Translations under genes and position numbers: made by a program
Notes under the pieces: model-generated
What the model was told of the DNA's origin: nothing
What the model saw: the letters and a program-made list of their open reading frames with translations, nothing else
Database searches by the model: none
Assembly (NCBI RefSeq): GCF_030815415.1
Contig: NZ_JAUSWW010000001.1
Coordinates: forward strand, 3,410,001 to 3,474,000
Source: Streptomyces canus
GTDB lineage: Bacteria; Actinomycetota; Actinomycetes; Streptomycetales; Streptomycetaceae
Reading direction: 5' to 3'
DNA: 64,000 nucleotides
In this document: piece by piece, positions 25,524-37,663 of the stretch
Layout of the letters: every line of letters starts with the position of its first letter
Position numbering within the stretch: position 1 is the stretch's first letter

Positions 25524-25572
25524 AGGGCGCCGTCCCGGTGGTTCGACTCCCCGGGGCGGCGCCCTCTTTTTG
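25524..25572 (+). terminator. Rho-independent terminator after protease gene 1
   Basis: AGGGCGCCGTCCC and GGGGCGGCGCCCT form a 13-bp stem with one mismatch, followed by CTTTTTG. It starts 29 nt after the protease stop codon. This is one of the few U-tailed terminators in the window. Confidence 0.8.
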
Positions 25573-25653
25573 CCAGCGCCTTACCGAGGGCTTGTTGGGC
25601 CTTTGCCGAGGTCAAGTCGCTTTACATTGCGGCAATGTTCACTCAGTCGCTGG

Positions 25654-25713
25654 TTTTCGGCCAACATCACGACGGGGTCATGACATTTATGCGGCCCTGA
25701 TGCCACTCTTCCT
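25654..25713 (+). promoter_or_regulatory. conserved upstream block of protease gene 2
   Basis: The counterpart of 23233-23292 with identical internal spacing (41 bp from GCCAAC to TGCCACTCTTCC). It ends 78 bp before the GTG start. The rest of 25495-25791 holds the terminator of the preceding gene and no gene. Confidence 0.5.
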
Positions 25714-25791
25714 CACACCCGCCGCACAACTTCACAACCACCCCGGCCGGTTGCCCCACAGCCGTCCGGGCTCCCCCACTAAGGAGCTTGT

Positions 25792-27459
25792 GTGACCCCC
25801 GTCTACGCGCGTCGCAAGCACACCACTCTGGCCATCGCCACCGCTGTCGCGGCCGGAGCTCTCCTCGCCACCGGTCTGACCACCGGCAGCGCCGCGGCGC
25901 AGAGCCCGGCGGAAGCCACCGGCAAGGCCACCCTCGCCGCCGCCCCCCTCCAGCTGTCTCCCGCCGCGCGCACCACGCTCATCAAGCAGCAGCAGGCCGA
26001 CGCCTCCGACACCGCCCGGGAGATAGGCCTCGGCGCCAAGGAGAAGCTGGTCGTCAAGGACGTCGTGAAGGACGCCGACGGCACCGTCCACACCCGTTAC
26101 GAGCGCACCTACGCCGGTCTGCCGGTCCTCGGTGGCGACCTGGTCGTCCACGAGTCGAAGTCCGGTGCGGCCAAGGGCGTGTCCAAGGCGACGACCAGAA
26201 CCATCAAGGTCTCCTCCCTGACCCCGAAGCTCACCGTCGCCAAGGCCGAGAAGCAGGCGCTGACCATCGCCAAGGCCGCGGGCTCGGAGAAGACCGCCGC
26301 CGACGGCGCGCGCAAGGTCGTCTGGGCCGGCTCGGGCACCCCCGTCCTCGCCTACGAGACGATCGTCGGCGGCTTCCAGGACGACGGCACCCCCAACCAG
26401 TTGCACGTCATCACCGACGCGGCCACCGGCAAGAAGCTCTTCGAGTACCAGGGCATCGAGAACGCGACCGGCACCGGCAAGAGCCTGTACTCGGGCACGG
26501 TCAGCCTGGAGACCACCCTGTCGGGCTCGACGTACCAGCTGACCGACGGCACGCGCGGCAGCCACAAGACGTACAACAAGGCCCACGGCACCAGCTCCTC
26601 CGCGGGCACGCTCTTCACGGACGCCGACAACACGTGGGGCACCGGAGCCGCCTCCAGCTCCACCACCGACCAGACGGCGGCCGTCGACGCCGCCTACGGC
26701 GCGGCGACCACCTGGGACTTCTACAAGTCCACCTTCGGCCGCTCCGGCATCAAGAACAACGGGGTCGCGGCCTACTCCCGGGTCCACTACGGCAACGCGT
26801 ACGTCAACGCGTTCTGGGACGACAGCTGCTTCTGCATGACGTACGGCGACGGCGAGACCAACACGCACCCGCTGACCTCGCTGGACGTGGCCGGCCACGA
26901 GATGAGCCACGGTGTCACCTCGAACACGGCCGGTCTGAACTACAGCGGTGAGTCCGGCGGCCTCAACGAGGCGACCTCGGACATCTTCGGCACGGGTGTC
27001 GAGTTCTACGCGGCCAACCCCAACGACGTCGGTGACTACCTCATCGGCGAGGAGATCGACATCAACGGCGACGGCTCCCCGCTGCGCTACATGGACAAGC
27101 CCAGCAAGGACGGCGGCTCGGCGGACTCCTGGTCCTCCTCGGTCGGCAACCTGGACGTCCACTACTCGTCCGGCGTCGCGAACCACTTCTTCTACCTCCT
27201 CTCGGAGGGCAGCGGCGCGAAGACGATCAACGGCGTGAGCTACAACTCGCCCACGTCCAACAGCTCCACGGTCACCGGCATCGGCCGCGCGAAGGCGCTC
27301 CAGATCTGGTACAAGGCGCTGACGACGTACTTCACGTCGACGACCAACTACAAGGCGGCACGCACGGGCACGCTCTCGGCGGCCTCCGCCCTGTACGGCT
27401 CCACCAGCACCGAGTACAAGGCGGTCGCCGCCGCCTGGTCCGCGGTCAACGTGAGCTAG
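25792..27459 (+). CDS. secreted M4 (thermolysin-type) metalloprotease
   Basis: A 555-residue preproprotein closely related to the preceding gene: signal peptide (to about 35), FTP/PepSY propeptide and thermolysin domain with zinc ligands H369, H373 (HEMSH) and E393 (GGLNEATSD). It ends right after the catalytic domain and lacks the glycine linker and P domain of its neighbour. AAGGAG lies about 7 nt before the GTG start. Large stretches match the paralog (for example VHYSSGVANHFFYLLSEGSG), pointing to tandem duplication with loss or gain of the P domain. Expected to be secreted and self-processed; a neutral protease role in nutrient release or development is inferred. Confidence 0.95.
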   Translation: MTPVYARRKHTTLAIATAVAAGALLATGLTTGSAAAQSPAEATGKATLAAAPLQLSPAARTTLIKQQQADASDTAREIGLGAKEKLVVKDVVKDADGTVHTRYERTYAGLPVLGGDLVVHESKSGAAKGVSKATTRTIKVSSLTPKLTVAKAEKQALTIAKAAGSEKTAADGARKVVWAGSGTPVLAYETIVGGFQDDGTPNQLHVITDAATGKKLFEYQGIENATGTGKSLYSGTVSLETTLSGSTYQLTDGTRGSHKTYNKAHGTSSSAGTLFTDADNTWGTGAASSSTTDQTAAVDAAYGAATTWDFYKSTFGRSGIKNNGVAAYSRVHYGNAYVNAFWDDSCFCMTYGDGETNTHPLTSLDVAGHEMSHGVTSNTAGLNYSGESGGLNEATSDIFGTGVEFYAANPNDVGDYLIGEEIDINGDGSPLRYMDKPSKDGGSADSWSSSVGNLDVHYSSGVANHFFYLLSEGSGAKTINGVSYNSPTSNSSTVTGIGRAKALQIWYKALTTYFTSTTNYKAARTGTLSAASALYGSTSTEYKAVAAAWSAVNVS

Positions 27460-27475
27460 CCCGAGGGGGCTCGCT

Positions 27476-27514
27476 GGGCGGTACCCGGGACGAAGGCATT
27501 CCTGGGTGCCGCCC
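27476..27514 (+). terminator. hairpin after protease gene 2
   Basis: GGGCGGTACCC and GGGTGCCGCCC form an 11-bp stem with one G-U-type mismatch and a 17-nt loop, 16 nt past the stop. It lies immediately before the presumed promoter of the next gene. Confidence 0.5.
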
Positions 27515-27528
27515 TACCCTTGTCTCCC

Positions 27529-28035
27529 ATGTCCTTCACGTACGACGACGTAGGCGCGACCCAGCGGAACGGTTTCTGCCCGCCCGGCTTCCGCCCCCTC
27601 CACGTCCGCAACCGCATCGGCGAGGGCGAAGAGGTCTTCCGCCGCGCCTCGGAAGCGGTCCTGACCTGGGAGATGCACCGGGCGCTGGGCATGGGCATCG
27701 ACGCCTCCGCGGAACGCGCGGCGCCCGACGTGGACGTCACGGTGACGCTGGCCGGCCTCATCAAGGCACCCTGCCGTGTGGTCTGGACGGTGGAGGAACA
27801 CCGCCGCGCGGGCTGGGCGTACGGCACGCTCTCCGGCCACCCCGAGTGCGGCGAGGAGTCCTTCGTCGTGGACCGGACGGGGGACGGCACGGTCTGGCTC
27901 ACCGTCTCCGCGTTCAGCCGGGCCGCGAAGTGGTACGCCAAGGCGGGCGGGCCGGCGACCCGGGGGTTGCAGCACGCGTATGCGCGCAGGTGCGGGGTGG
28001 TGTTGCGGCGGCTGAGCGGCGGGGACGAGGACTGA
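27529..28035 (+). CDS. DUF1990 family protein
   Basis: A 168-residue protein matching the DUF1990 family: opening FTYDDVGAT, a central GEGEEVFRRASEAVLTWEMHR segment and a C-terminal FSRAAKWYAKAGGPATRGLQH segment. The function of the family is not established; structures of relatives suggest a hydrophobic ligand pocket. ATG at 27529 is preferred over a TTG three codons earlier. TACCCT (27515-27520) lies 8 nt before the ATG, so the mRNA is probably leaderless. It is convergent with glgP, with 45 bp between the stop codons. No functional link to neighbours can be drawn. Confidence 0.8.
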   Translation: MSFTYDDVGATQRNGFCPPGFRPLHVRNRIGEGEEVFRRASEAVLTWEMHRALGMGIDASAERAAPDVDVTVTLAGLIKAPCRVVWTVEEHRRAGWAYGTLSGHPECGEESFVVDRTGDGTVWLTVSAFSRAAKWYAKAGGPATRGLQHAYARRCGVVLRRLSGGDED

Positions 28036-28080
28036 GTCCTGCCCGGGCCGCGCCAGCCGCCCGGCGAGCACCCGCGCCTG

Positions 28081-30699
28081 TCACCTCATCAGCACGCCCG
28101 CCGCCTCCACCACGTCCTCCGACGGCACCGCCACCAGCCCCAGCTCCGCCCCGGACGCCAGCAGCCGATGAGAGGGAAGGATGCGGACGGTGTATCCGAA
28201 GGGCCCCGTCCGGTCCAGTGACAGCGGCCCCTCGTACACCCACCGCCCCTCCGGGTCGGGCCCGCCCACGGGCTTCAGGGGAACCGTCATCGCGTCCGCG
28301 ATCCGGTCCTCCTCGTCCACGCGCCCGGACACGGCCTGGACCTCGACGTCCTCGGGGCTCAGCTCACCGAGCCCCACCCGCACCCGTAGCCCGAGCGTGG
28401 ACCCGAGTTCCGCCGTGGTCGTCGCGACCGACGTCTCGACGTGGTCGACGGTGACCGAGGACCAGGCGCCGCGCACCCGCGCCTTCCAGACCGCGAGCTC
28501 CCGCGCCAGGTCCGGCGTCATCGCGCGATGCGCGTGCGCGGCCGGCGTGTAGAGGCGCTCCACGTAGTCCCGGACCATGCGGCCGGCCAGCACCTTCGGG
28601 CCGAGCAAGGTCAGGGTCTGGCGGACCATCTCGATCCAGCGGTCCGGCAGCCCGCCCTGCCCCCGCTCGTAGAACCGCGGCGTCACCCGCTGCTCCAGCA
28701 GGTCGTACAGCGCCGCCGCCTCCACGTCGTCCCGGTGGTCGGGATCCGTCCCCGTGCCGTCCGCGGTCGGGATCGACCAGCCGAAGTCGGGCTGGAACCA
28801 CTCGTCCCACCAGCCGTCCAGGACCGACAGGTTGAGGCAGCCGTTGAGCGCCGCCTTCATCCCTGACGTCCCGCACGCCTCCAGCGGGCGCAGCGGATTG
28901 TTCAGCCAGATGTCGCAGCCCGGGTAGAGCTTCTGCGCCATCGCCATGCCGTAGTCCGGCAGGAACACGATCCGGTGCCGCACCCTCGGGTCGTCCGCGA
29001 ACCGAACCAGCTCCTGGACCAGGCGCTTTCCGCCGTCGTCCGCCGGGTGCGCCTTCCCCGCGACCACGATCTGGATCGGGCGCTCGGGGTGCAGCAGCAG
29101 GTCCATGAGACGGTCCCGGTCGCGCAGCATCAGCGTCAGTCGCTTGTACGACGGGACGCGTCGCGCGAATCCGATCGTCAGGACGTCCGGGTCCAGCACC
29201 CCGTCGATCCAGCCCAACTCGGCCGTTCCCGCGCCTCGTTGGCGCCACGACACGCGCAGGCGCTCCCGCACCTCCGTCACCAGCTGCTCGCGCAGCACCC
29301 GGCGCAGCTCCCAGATGTCCTGGTCGGGGATCTCCCCCACCGCGTCCCACCGGTCCGAGCCGCCGACCGTCAGCGCGTCCTCGGTGCGCTGGGCGCCGAT
29401 CTGCCGGGCGCCGAGCCGGAAGACCTCCGGGGCGACCCAGGTCGGCGCATGCACCCCGTTCGTCACGGAGGTGATCGGCACCTCGTCGGGGTCGAATCCC
29501 GGCCAGAGTCCGGAGAACATCTCGCGGCTGACCTGCCCGTGGAGCAGCGAGACGCCGTTCGCACGCTGCCCCAGGCGCAGGCCCATCACCGCCATGTTGA
29601 ACAGATTGGGCTCGCCTCCCGGGTACGTCTCCATGCCGAGCCGCAGGATCCGTTCGACGTCGATGCGCGGCAACTCGGCATCCGCCCCGAAGTGCCGGGC
29701 GACCAGTTCGCGGTCGAAGCGGTCGATGCCGGCGGGGACGGGGGTGTGGGTGGTGAAGACCGTCCCGGCCCGGACCGCCTCCAGTGCCGCGTCGAAATCG
29801 AGGCCCTGATCGCCCAGTTCGGCGATCCGCTCCAGCCCCAGGAACCCGGCGTGGCCCTCGTTGGTGTGGAAGACCTCGGGTGCGGCGTGGCCGGTCAGCC
29901 GGCAGTACGTGCGGACCGCCCGGACCCCGCCGATGCCCAGCAGCATCTCCTGGAGCAGGCGGTGCTCGCTGCCGCCGCCGTAGAGCCGGTCGGTCACCCC
30001 GCGTTCGCCGAGATCGTTCTCCTCGACGTCGGAGTCGAGCATGAGCAGGGGCACGCGGCCGACCTGGGCCAGCCAGATCCGGGCGTGCAGCTGTTTGCCG
30101 CCGGGCAGGGCCAGTGACAGCTGGGCGGGCGTGCCGTCGGCCTCCCTCAGCAACGCCACGGGCAGCTCGTTGGGGTCGAGGACGGGATAGTGCTCCTGCT
30201 GCCAGCCGTCGCGGGACAGCGACTGGCGGAAGTAGCCGTGCCGGTACAGCAGGCCCACGCCTATCAGCGGGACGCCCAGGTCACTGGCCGCCTTCAGATG
30301 GTCGCCCGCCAGGATGCCCAGACCGCCGGAGTACTGGGGCAGGGCCGCCGTGACGCCGAACTCGGGTGAGAAGTAGGCGACGGCGGCGGGGAGTTCGCCG
30401 TACTGCGCCTGGTACCAGCGCGCGCCGGAGACATAGTCGTGCAGATCGTCCGCGGCGGCCGTCAGCCGGCGCAGGAAGCGGCGGTCCTCCGCCAGCTCGG
30501 CGAGGCGCCGGGGCGGTACGTCGCCCAGCAGGCGTACGGGATCGCAGCCCGAAGCGGCCCAGCACTCCGGGTCGACCGACTGGAACAGGTCACGGGTCTC
30601 CGCATGCCAGGACCAGCGCAGATTGCGCGCGAGGTCGCTCAGCGGCCGGAGGGGTTCGGGCAGTACGGGTCGGACGGTGAAGCGACGGATAGCCTTCAT
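28081..30699 (-). CDS. glgP: alpha-glucan phosphorylase GlgP
   Basis: An 872-residue GT35 alpha-glucan phosphorylase of the actinobacterial type, with an N-terminal DUF3417 domain (about 1-120) before the phosphorylase core. It releases glucose-1-phosphate from glycogen or other alpha-1,4-glucans, using pyridoxal phosphate as cofactor. The PLP-binding lysine is K615 in CGTSGMKAALNG, and nearby motifs such as HTNEGHAG and TTHTPVPAG are typical. ATG at 30699 follows GAGGTGGCA, a good ribosome site; the longer frame upstream adds 43 atypical residues. It is divergent from the secreted protease gene and next to the glgE operon, whose polymer it degrades. Confidence 0.95.
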   Translation of the reverse strand: MKAIRRFTVRPVLPEPLRPLSDLARNLRWSWHAETRDLFQSVDPECWAASGCDPVRLLGDVPPRRLAELAEDRRFLRRLTAAADDLHDYVSGARWYQAQYGELPAAVAYFSPEFGVTAALPQYSGGLGILAGDHLKAASDLGVPLIGVGLLYRHGYFRQSLSRDGWQQEHYPVLDPNELPVALLREADGTPAQLSLALPGGKQLHARIWLAQVGRVPLLMLDSDVEENDLGERGVTDRLYGGGSEHRLLQEMLLGIGGVRAVRTYCRLTGHAAPEVFHTNEGHAGFLGLERIAELGDQGLDFDAALEAVRAGTVFTTHTPVPAGIDRFDRELVARHFGADAELPRIDVERILRLGMETYPGGEPNLFNMAVMGLRLGQRANGVSLLHGQVSREMFSGLWPGFDPDEVPITSVTNGVHAPTWVAPEVFRLGARQIGAQRTEDALTVGGSDRWDAVGEIPDQDIWELRRVLREQLVTEVRERLRVSWRQRGAGTAELGWIDGVLDPDVLTIGFARRVPSYKRLTLMLRDRDRLMDLLLHPERPIQIVVAGKAHPADDGGKRLVQELVRFADDPRVRHRIVFLPDYGMAMAQKLYPGCDIWLNNPLRPLEACGTSGMKAALNGCLNLSVLDGWWDEWFQPDFGWSIPTADGTGTDPDHRDDVEAAALYDLLEQRVTPRFYERGQGGLPDRWIEMVRQTLTLLGPKVLAGRMVRDYVERLYTPAAHAHRAMTPDLARELAVWKARVRGAWSSVTVDHVETSVATTTAELGSTLGLRVRVGLGELSPEDVEVQAVSGRVDEEDRIADAMTVPLKPVGGPDPEGRWVYEGPLSLDRTGPFGYTVRILPSHRLLASGAELGLVAVPSEDVVEAAGVLMR

Positions 30700-30993
30700 T
30701 GCCACCTCGTACGACGTGCGGAGGGGGACGCACCGCGCTGTGCGCCCCGTCGTCACCGTCGACGGTATAGGGCGGCGGCCGTCGTAACCACGGTGCAGCT
30801 GAAGCAGACAGACCGGAAAACGCCGCAACCTTCACGCGCCTCCCATGGACGGTATGGCCGATTCCGCCCCCGTAGGCGTCCTTGTGGTGGCTTCGCACCC
30901 CACGAGAGGCTGCGGGTGGCGTATCGGCCACGCCGGTCGACTCCCGGTGCACCACGGCCGTCGTACGCCGAGTCGAGGAGGGGAACTCACACC

Positions 30994-32196
30994 ATGGCAC
31001 GGACGCGCACATGGCGTCTGCGCTGGGCGGGGGGCCTGACCGCGGTGACCTGTGCCGCCGCGCTTTCAGCCATCACCCTGCCCGCGCACGCCGCACCGGA
31101 GGGGAAGATACTCGGCGCCGGCACCCCCGGTTCCGTCGGGGGAAGCTACCTGGTGACTCTCAAGGGGGGAACGAAGGCTCCGTCGTCGGCGGGAAGAAGT
31201 GTCGCCGAGATGTACGGGGCGAAAATAAGCCATACCTACGGCACGGTCCTCAACGGCTATGCGGTCGAGGCCGACGAGAGACAGGCCACGTTGCTCGCCG
31301 CCGACTCCCGCGTGGCGTCGGTCACCCAGGACACCCGTGTGACCCTGGAGCACAGCCGGCGAAACCCGCCGTCCTGGGGGCTGGACCGCGTCGACCAGAA
31401 GAATCTGCCGCTGGACAAGAGCTACACCTGGCCCGAGTCCGCGGGCGCCGGAGCGACGGTGTACGTGATCGACACCGGCATCCGCATCTCGCACAAGGAC
31501 TTCGCCGGACGCGCCCGCTACGGCTGGGACTTCGTCGGCGGCGACCGGACCGCGAGCGACGGGAACGGCCACGGCACCCATGTCGCCGGCACCATCGCGG
31601 GCACCGAGTACGGCGTCGCCAAGCGGGCCGAGGTCGTCGCCGTCCGTGTCCTCGACAACGCCGGCTCGGGCACGACCGCCCAGGTCATCGCGGGTATCGA
31701 CTGGGTGACCAAGCACGCGAGGAAGCCCGCGGTCGCCAACGTCAGCCTCGGCGGCTACCGCAACGCCCAACTCGACGCCGCCGTACGCAACTCGATCAAG
31801 TCGGGTGTCACGTACACGGTCGCGGCGGGCAACGACGCGCTGCCGGCGAGCCTGTACTCGCCCGCGAACGTCCGGCAGGCGATCACGGTCGGCGCGAGCG
31901 ACAAGAAGGACGCGCGGGCGGACTTCTCCAACTTCGGCGCCGCCCTCGACCTGTTCGCCCCGGGCGTCGCGATCACCTCGGCATCCAACAAGGCCGACAC
32001 CGCCAAGGCCACCTTCTCGGGTACGTCGATGGCGTCGCCGCACGCGGCGGGCACAGCCGCGCTCTATCTGGCCGACCACCCCAAGGCCACACCCGCACAG
32101 GTGTCCAAGGCACTGGTCGCACAGGCGGTTTCCGGCAAAATCTCTGGCCGAGGGCTTGCCTCACCGAACAAACTGCTGCAGGTTCCGGTCCCGTAG
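30994..32196 (+). CDS. secreted S8 subtilisin-like serine protease
   Basis: A 400-residue preproprotein. The signal peptide (about 1-29, ending AHA) is followed by an I9 inhibitor propeptide (about 45-110) and a proteinase K-like catalytic domain. The triad is D160 (YVIDTGI), H193 (GNGHGTHVAGT) and S345 (SGTSMASPHAAG). GAGGAGG precedes the ATG by about 8 nt. It lacks any C-terminal accessory domain. It sits between glgP and glgE, interrupting an otherwise metabolic cluster; nothing in the sequence ties it to glucan metabolism. It has its own strong terminator, so it is a separate transcription unit. Confidence 0.95.
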   Translation: MARTRTWRLRWAGGLTAVTCAAALSAITLPAHAAPEGKILGAGTPGSVGGSYLVTLKGGTKAPSSAGRSVAEMYGAKISHTYGTVLNGYAVEADERQATLLAADSRVASVTQDTRVTLEHSRRNPPSWGLDRVDQKNLPLDKSYTWPESAGAGATVYVIDTGIRISHKDFAGRARYGWDFVGGDRTASDGNGHGTHVAGTIAGTEYGVAKRAEVVAVRVLDNAGSGTTAQVIAGIDWVTKHARKPAVANVSLGGYRNAQLDAAVRNSIKSGVTYTVAAGNDALPASLYSPANVRQAITVGASDKKDARADFSNFGAALDLFAPGVAITSASNKADTAKATFSGTSMASPHAAGTAALYLADHPKATPAQVSKALVAQAVSGKISGRGLASPNKLLQVPVP

Positions 32197-32211
32197 CGAC
32201 AGTGTGCAGGA

Positions 32212-32242
32212 ACCGGCCCCGTTCGTCTCGAACGGGGCCGGT
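32212..32242 (+). terminator. strong hairpin terminator after the S8 protease gene
   Basis: ACCGGCCCCGTTCG and CGAACGGGGCCGGT form a perfect 14-bp stem with a 3-nt loop, beginning 16 nt after the stop and followed by CTTGTGTGT. It separates the protease gene from the glgE operon. Confidence 0.85.
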
Positions 32243-32400
32243 CTTGTGTGTAGACATACGCGTGAGTAGTTAACAAAGTGCCGGATTGCTCACCCGAATA
32301 GGGTGGGAAGGCTCCTCCGGTACAACCCCCAGCAACACCACGCAGGACCCACCTCCCCACAGCCATCCGCCCACCCACGTTGACGCGGACAGGAGCGGTC

Positions 32401-36183
<3,783 letters not shown>

Positions 36184-36190
36184 AAGCCCG

Positions 36191-36214
36191 GCGGGACGGT
36201 TTCCCCCGTCCCGC
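36191..36214 (+). terminator. hairpin between treS and pep2
   Basis: GCGGGACGG and CCGTCCCGC form a perfect 9-bp stem with a 6-nt loop, 8 nt after the treS stop, and lack a U tract. It may attenuate the operon or stabilise the upstream message rather than terminate fully. Confidence 0.5.
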
Positions 36215-36266
36215 CCGGGGCACGCATCAGTAACACCCCGCCCACCCGGGGAAAGGACGCGACGCC

Positions 36267-37637
36267 ATGTCGGAAGCCGTCATCCGTACTGCCACGACGA
36301 GTCCCGCCCTCCTTGCGTCTCTTGATCCACTGCTGCGGGAGTGGCTGCCACGGCAGCGGTGGTTCGCGGGCAAGGGCCGTCCGGTCACCGGGTTCTCGCT
36401 GGTCGCGGCGACCGAACTGCTCCCCGTCGACGGCAGGCTGGGCCTGTACCACCTGTTGGTGCGGGCCCATCAGCCCATGACCTCGGGCGACTGCTACCAG
36501 CTCCTCATAGGCGTGCGCGAGGCGCTGCCACCCCATCTGGCGCCCGCGCTGATCGGTCACATGGAAGAGGGCCCGCTCGCCGGACGCACGGTGTACGAGG
36601 CCCTGTACGACCCCCGGCCCGCCGAGGTGCTCCTGGAGGCGCTGCGCGCCCAGGCCCGCATCGGCGGGCTGCGCTTCGAACGGGACCCGGGCCAGGAGAT
36701 CCGGCCCGGTCTGGTGCCCCGCATGGTGACCGCCGAGCAGTCGAACTCGTCGGTGGTCTACGGAGATACGTTCATTCTCAAACTGCTCCGCCGGATCGTG
36801 CCCGGCGTCAACCCCGATCTGGAGCTTCCGCTGGCGCTGGCCCGTGAGGGCTGCCCACGGGTACCGGCGCCGACGGGGTGGCTGCACGCCGACCTCGACG
36901 GGGAGTCGTACGTCCTCGGTGTGCTCCAGCCCTTCGTCCAGGGCGCGGCGGACGGCTGGGAGCTGGCGCTGCGCGAGCTGGCCAAGGGGGAGGACTTCAC
37001 CGCGGAGGCGCGGGCGCTGGGGCGGGCCACCGCCGAGGTGCACACCGCGCTGGCCCGGGCGCTGCCCTCGGTGACCCTGGGCGCGGCCCAGCTGCAGCCG
37101 CTGGTCGACGGCATGACCGAGCGCCTGGAGGCGGCCGTGCAGGCGGTGCCCTCGCTGCGCCCGTACGCCCCCGGGCTGCACTCGGCCTTCACCGCGCTGG
37201 CCGACCTGGCCGCGGAGGGCCGTACCTGGACCGCGCAGCGCGTGCACGGCGATCTGCACCTGGGCCAGTGTCTGCGCTCGCCCGCCGGACAGTGGTCGCT
37301 GATCGACTTCGAGGGTGAGCCGTCGAAGCCGCTGGCCGAGCGGCGGATGCCACAGCCGCCGGCGCGGGACGTGGCGGGCATGCTCCGCTCCTTCGACTAC
37401 GCCGCCCTCTCGGCCGATCCCCCGATGCCGGGCTGGGCCCACGCCTGCCGGGCCGCGTACTGCTCCGGGTACGCCGAGATCGCCGGTGCCGATCCGCGTA
37501 CCGATCCCGTGCTGCTGCGGGCCTACGAGACGGACAAGGCGATCTACGAGGTCGTCTACGAGGCCCGCCACCGTCCCGACTGGCTGCCGGTGCCGATGGC
37601 CGCGATCGAGCGGTACGCCACATCCGATCTGATCTGA
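36267..37637 (+). CDS. pep2: maltokinase Pep2 (maltose 1-phosphotransferase)
   Basis: A 456-residue kinase with the aminoglycoside-phosphotransferase-like fold. The N-terminal cap domain contains the [11 protein letters not shown] segment diagnostic of maltokinases. The catalytic loop [11 protein letters not shown] and the metal-binding DFEGEP motif (about residues 326-355) are intact. It phosphorylates maltose with ATP to alpha-maltose-1-phosphate, the GlgE donor. If GlgE is inactive, this product would build up, which is toxic in mycobacteria and accumulates in S. coelicolor glgE mutants (established there). GGGGAAAGGA precedes the ATG. It lies 83 bp after treS and 26 bp before glgB. Confidence 0.93.
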   Translation: MSEAVIRTATTSPALLASLDPLLREWLPRQRWFAGKGRPVTGFSLVAATELLPVDGRLGLYHLLVRAHQPMTSGDCYQLLIGVREALPPHLAPALIGHMEEGPLAGRTVYEALYDPRPAEVLLEALRAQARIGGLRFERDPGQEIRPGLVPRMVTAEQSNSSVVYGDTFILKLLRRIVPGVNPDLELPLALAREGCPRVPAPTGWLHADLDGESYVLGVLQPFVQGAADGWELALRELAKGEDFTAEARALGRATAEVHTALARALPSVTLGAAQLQPLVDGMTERLEAAVQAVPSLRPYAPGLHSAFTALADLAAEGRTWTAQRVHGDLHLGQCLRSPAGQWSLIDFEGEPSKPLAERRMPQPPARDVAGMLRSFDYAALSADPPMPGWAHACRAAYCSGYAEIAGADPRTDPVLLRAYETDKAIYEVVYEARHRPDWLPVPMAAIERYATSDLI

Positions 37638-37663
37638 CCCGCACTGCCGAGGAGGCTCCACCC

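Noticed and set aside
25500..25795. Small open frames (about 66 and 85 codons) between the two proteases
   Set aside because: They cross a U-tailed terminator and the conserved promoter block and have no ribosome site or family similarity.
30700..30993. A further gene between glgP and the S8 protease
   Set aside because: Only short frames without ribosome sites; the stretch most likely holds the two divergent promoters.
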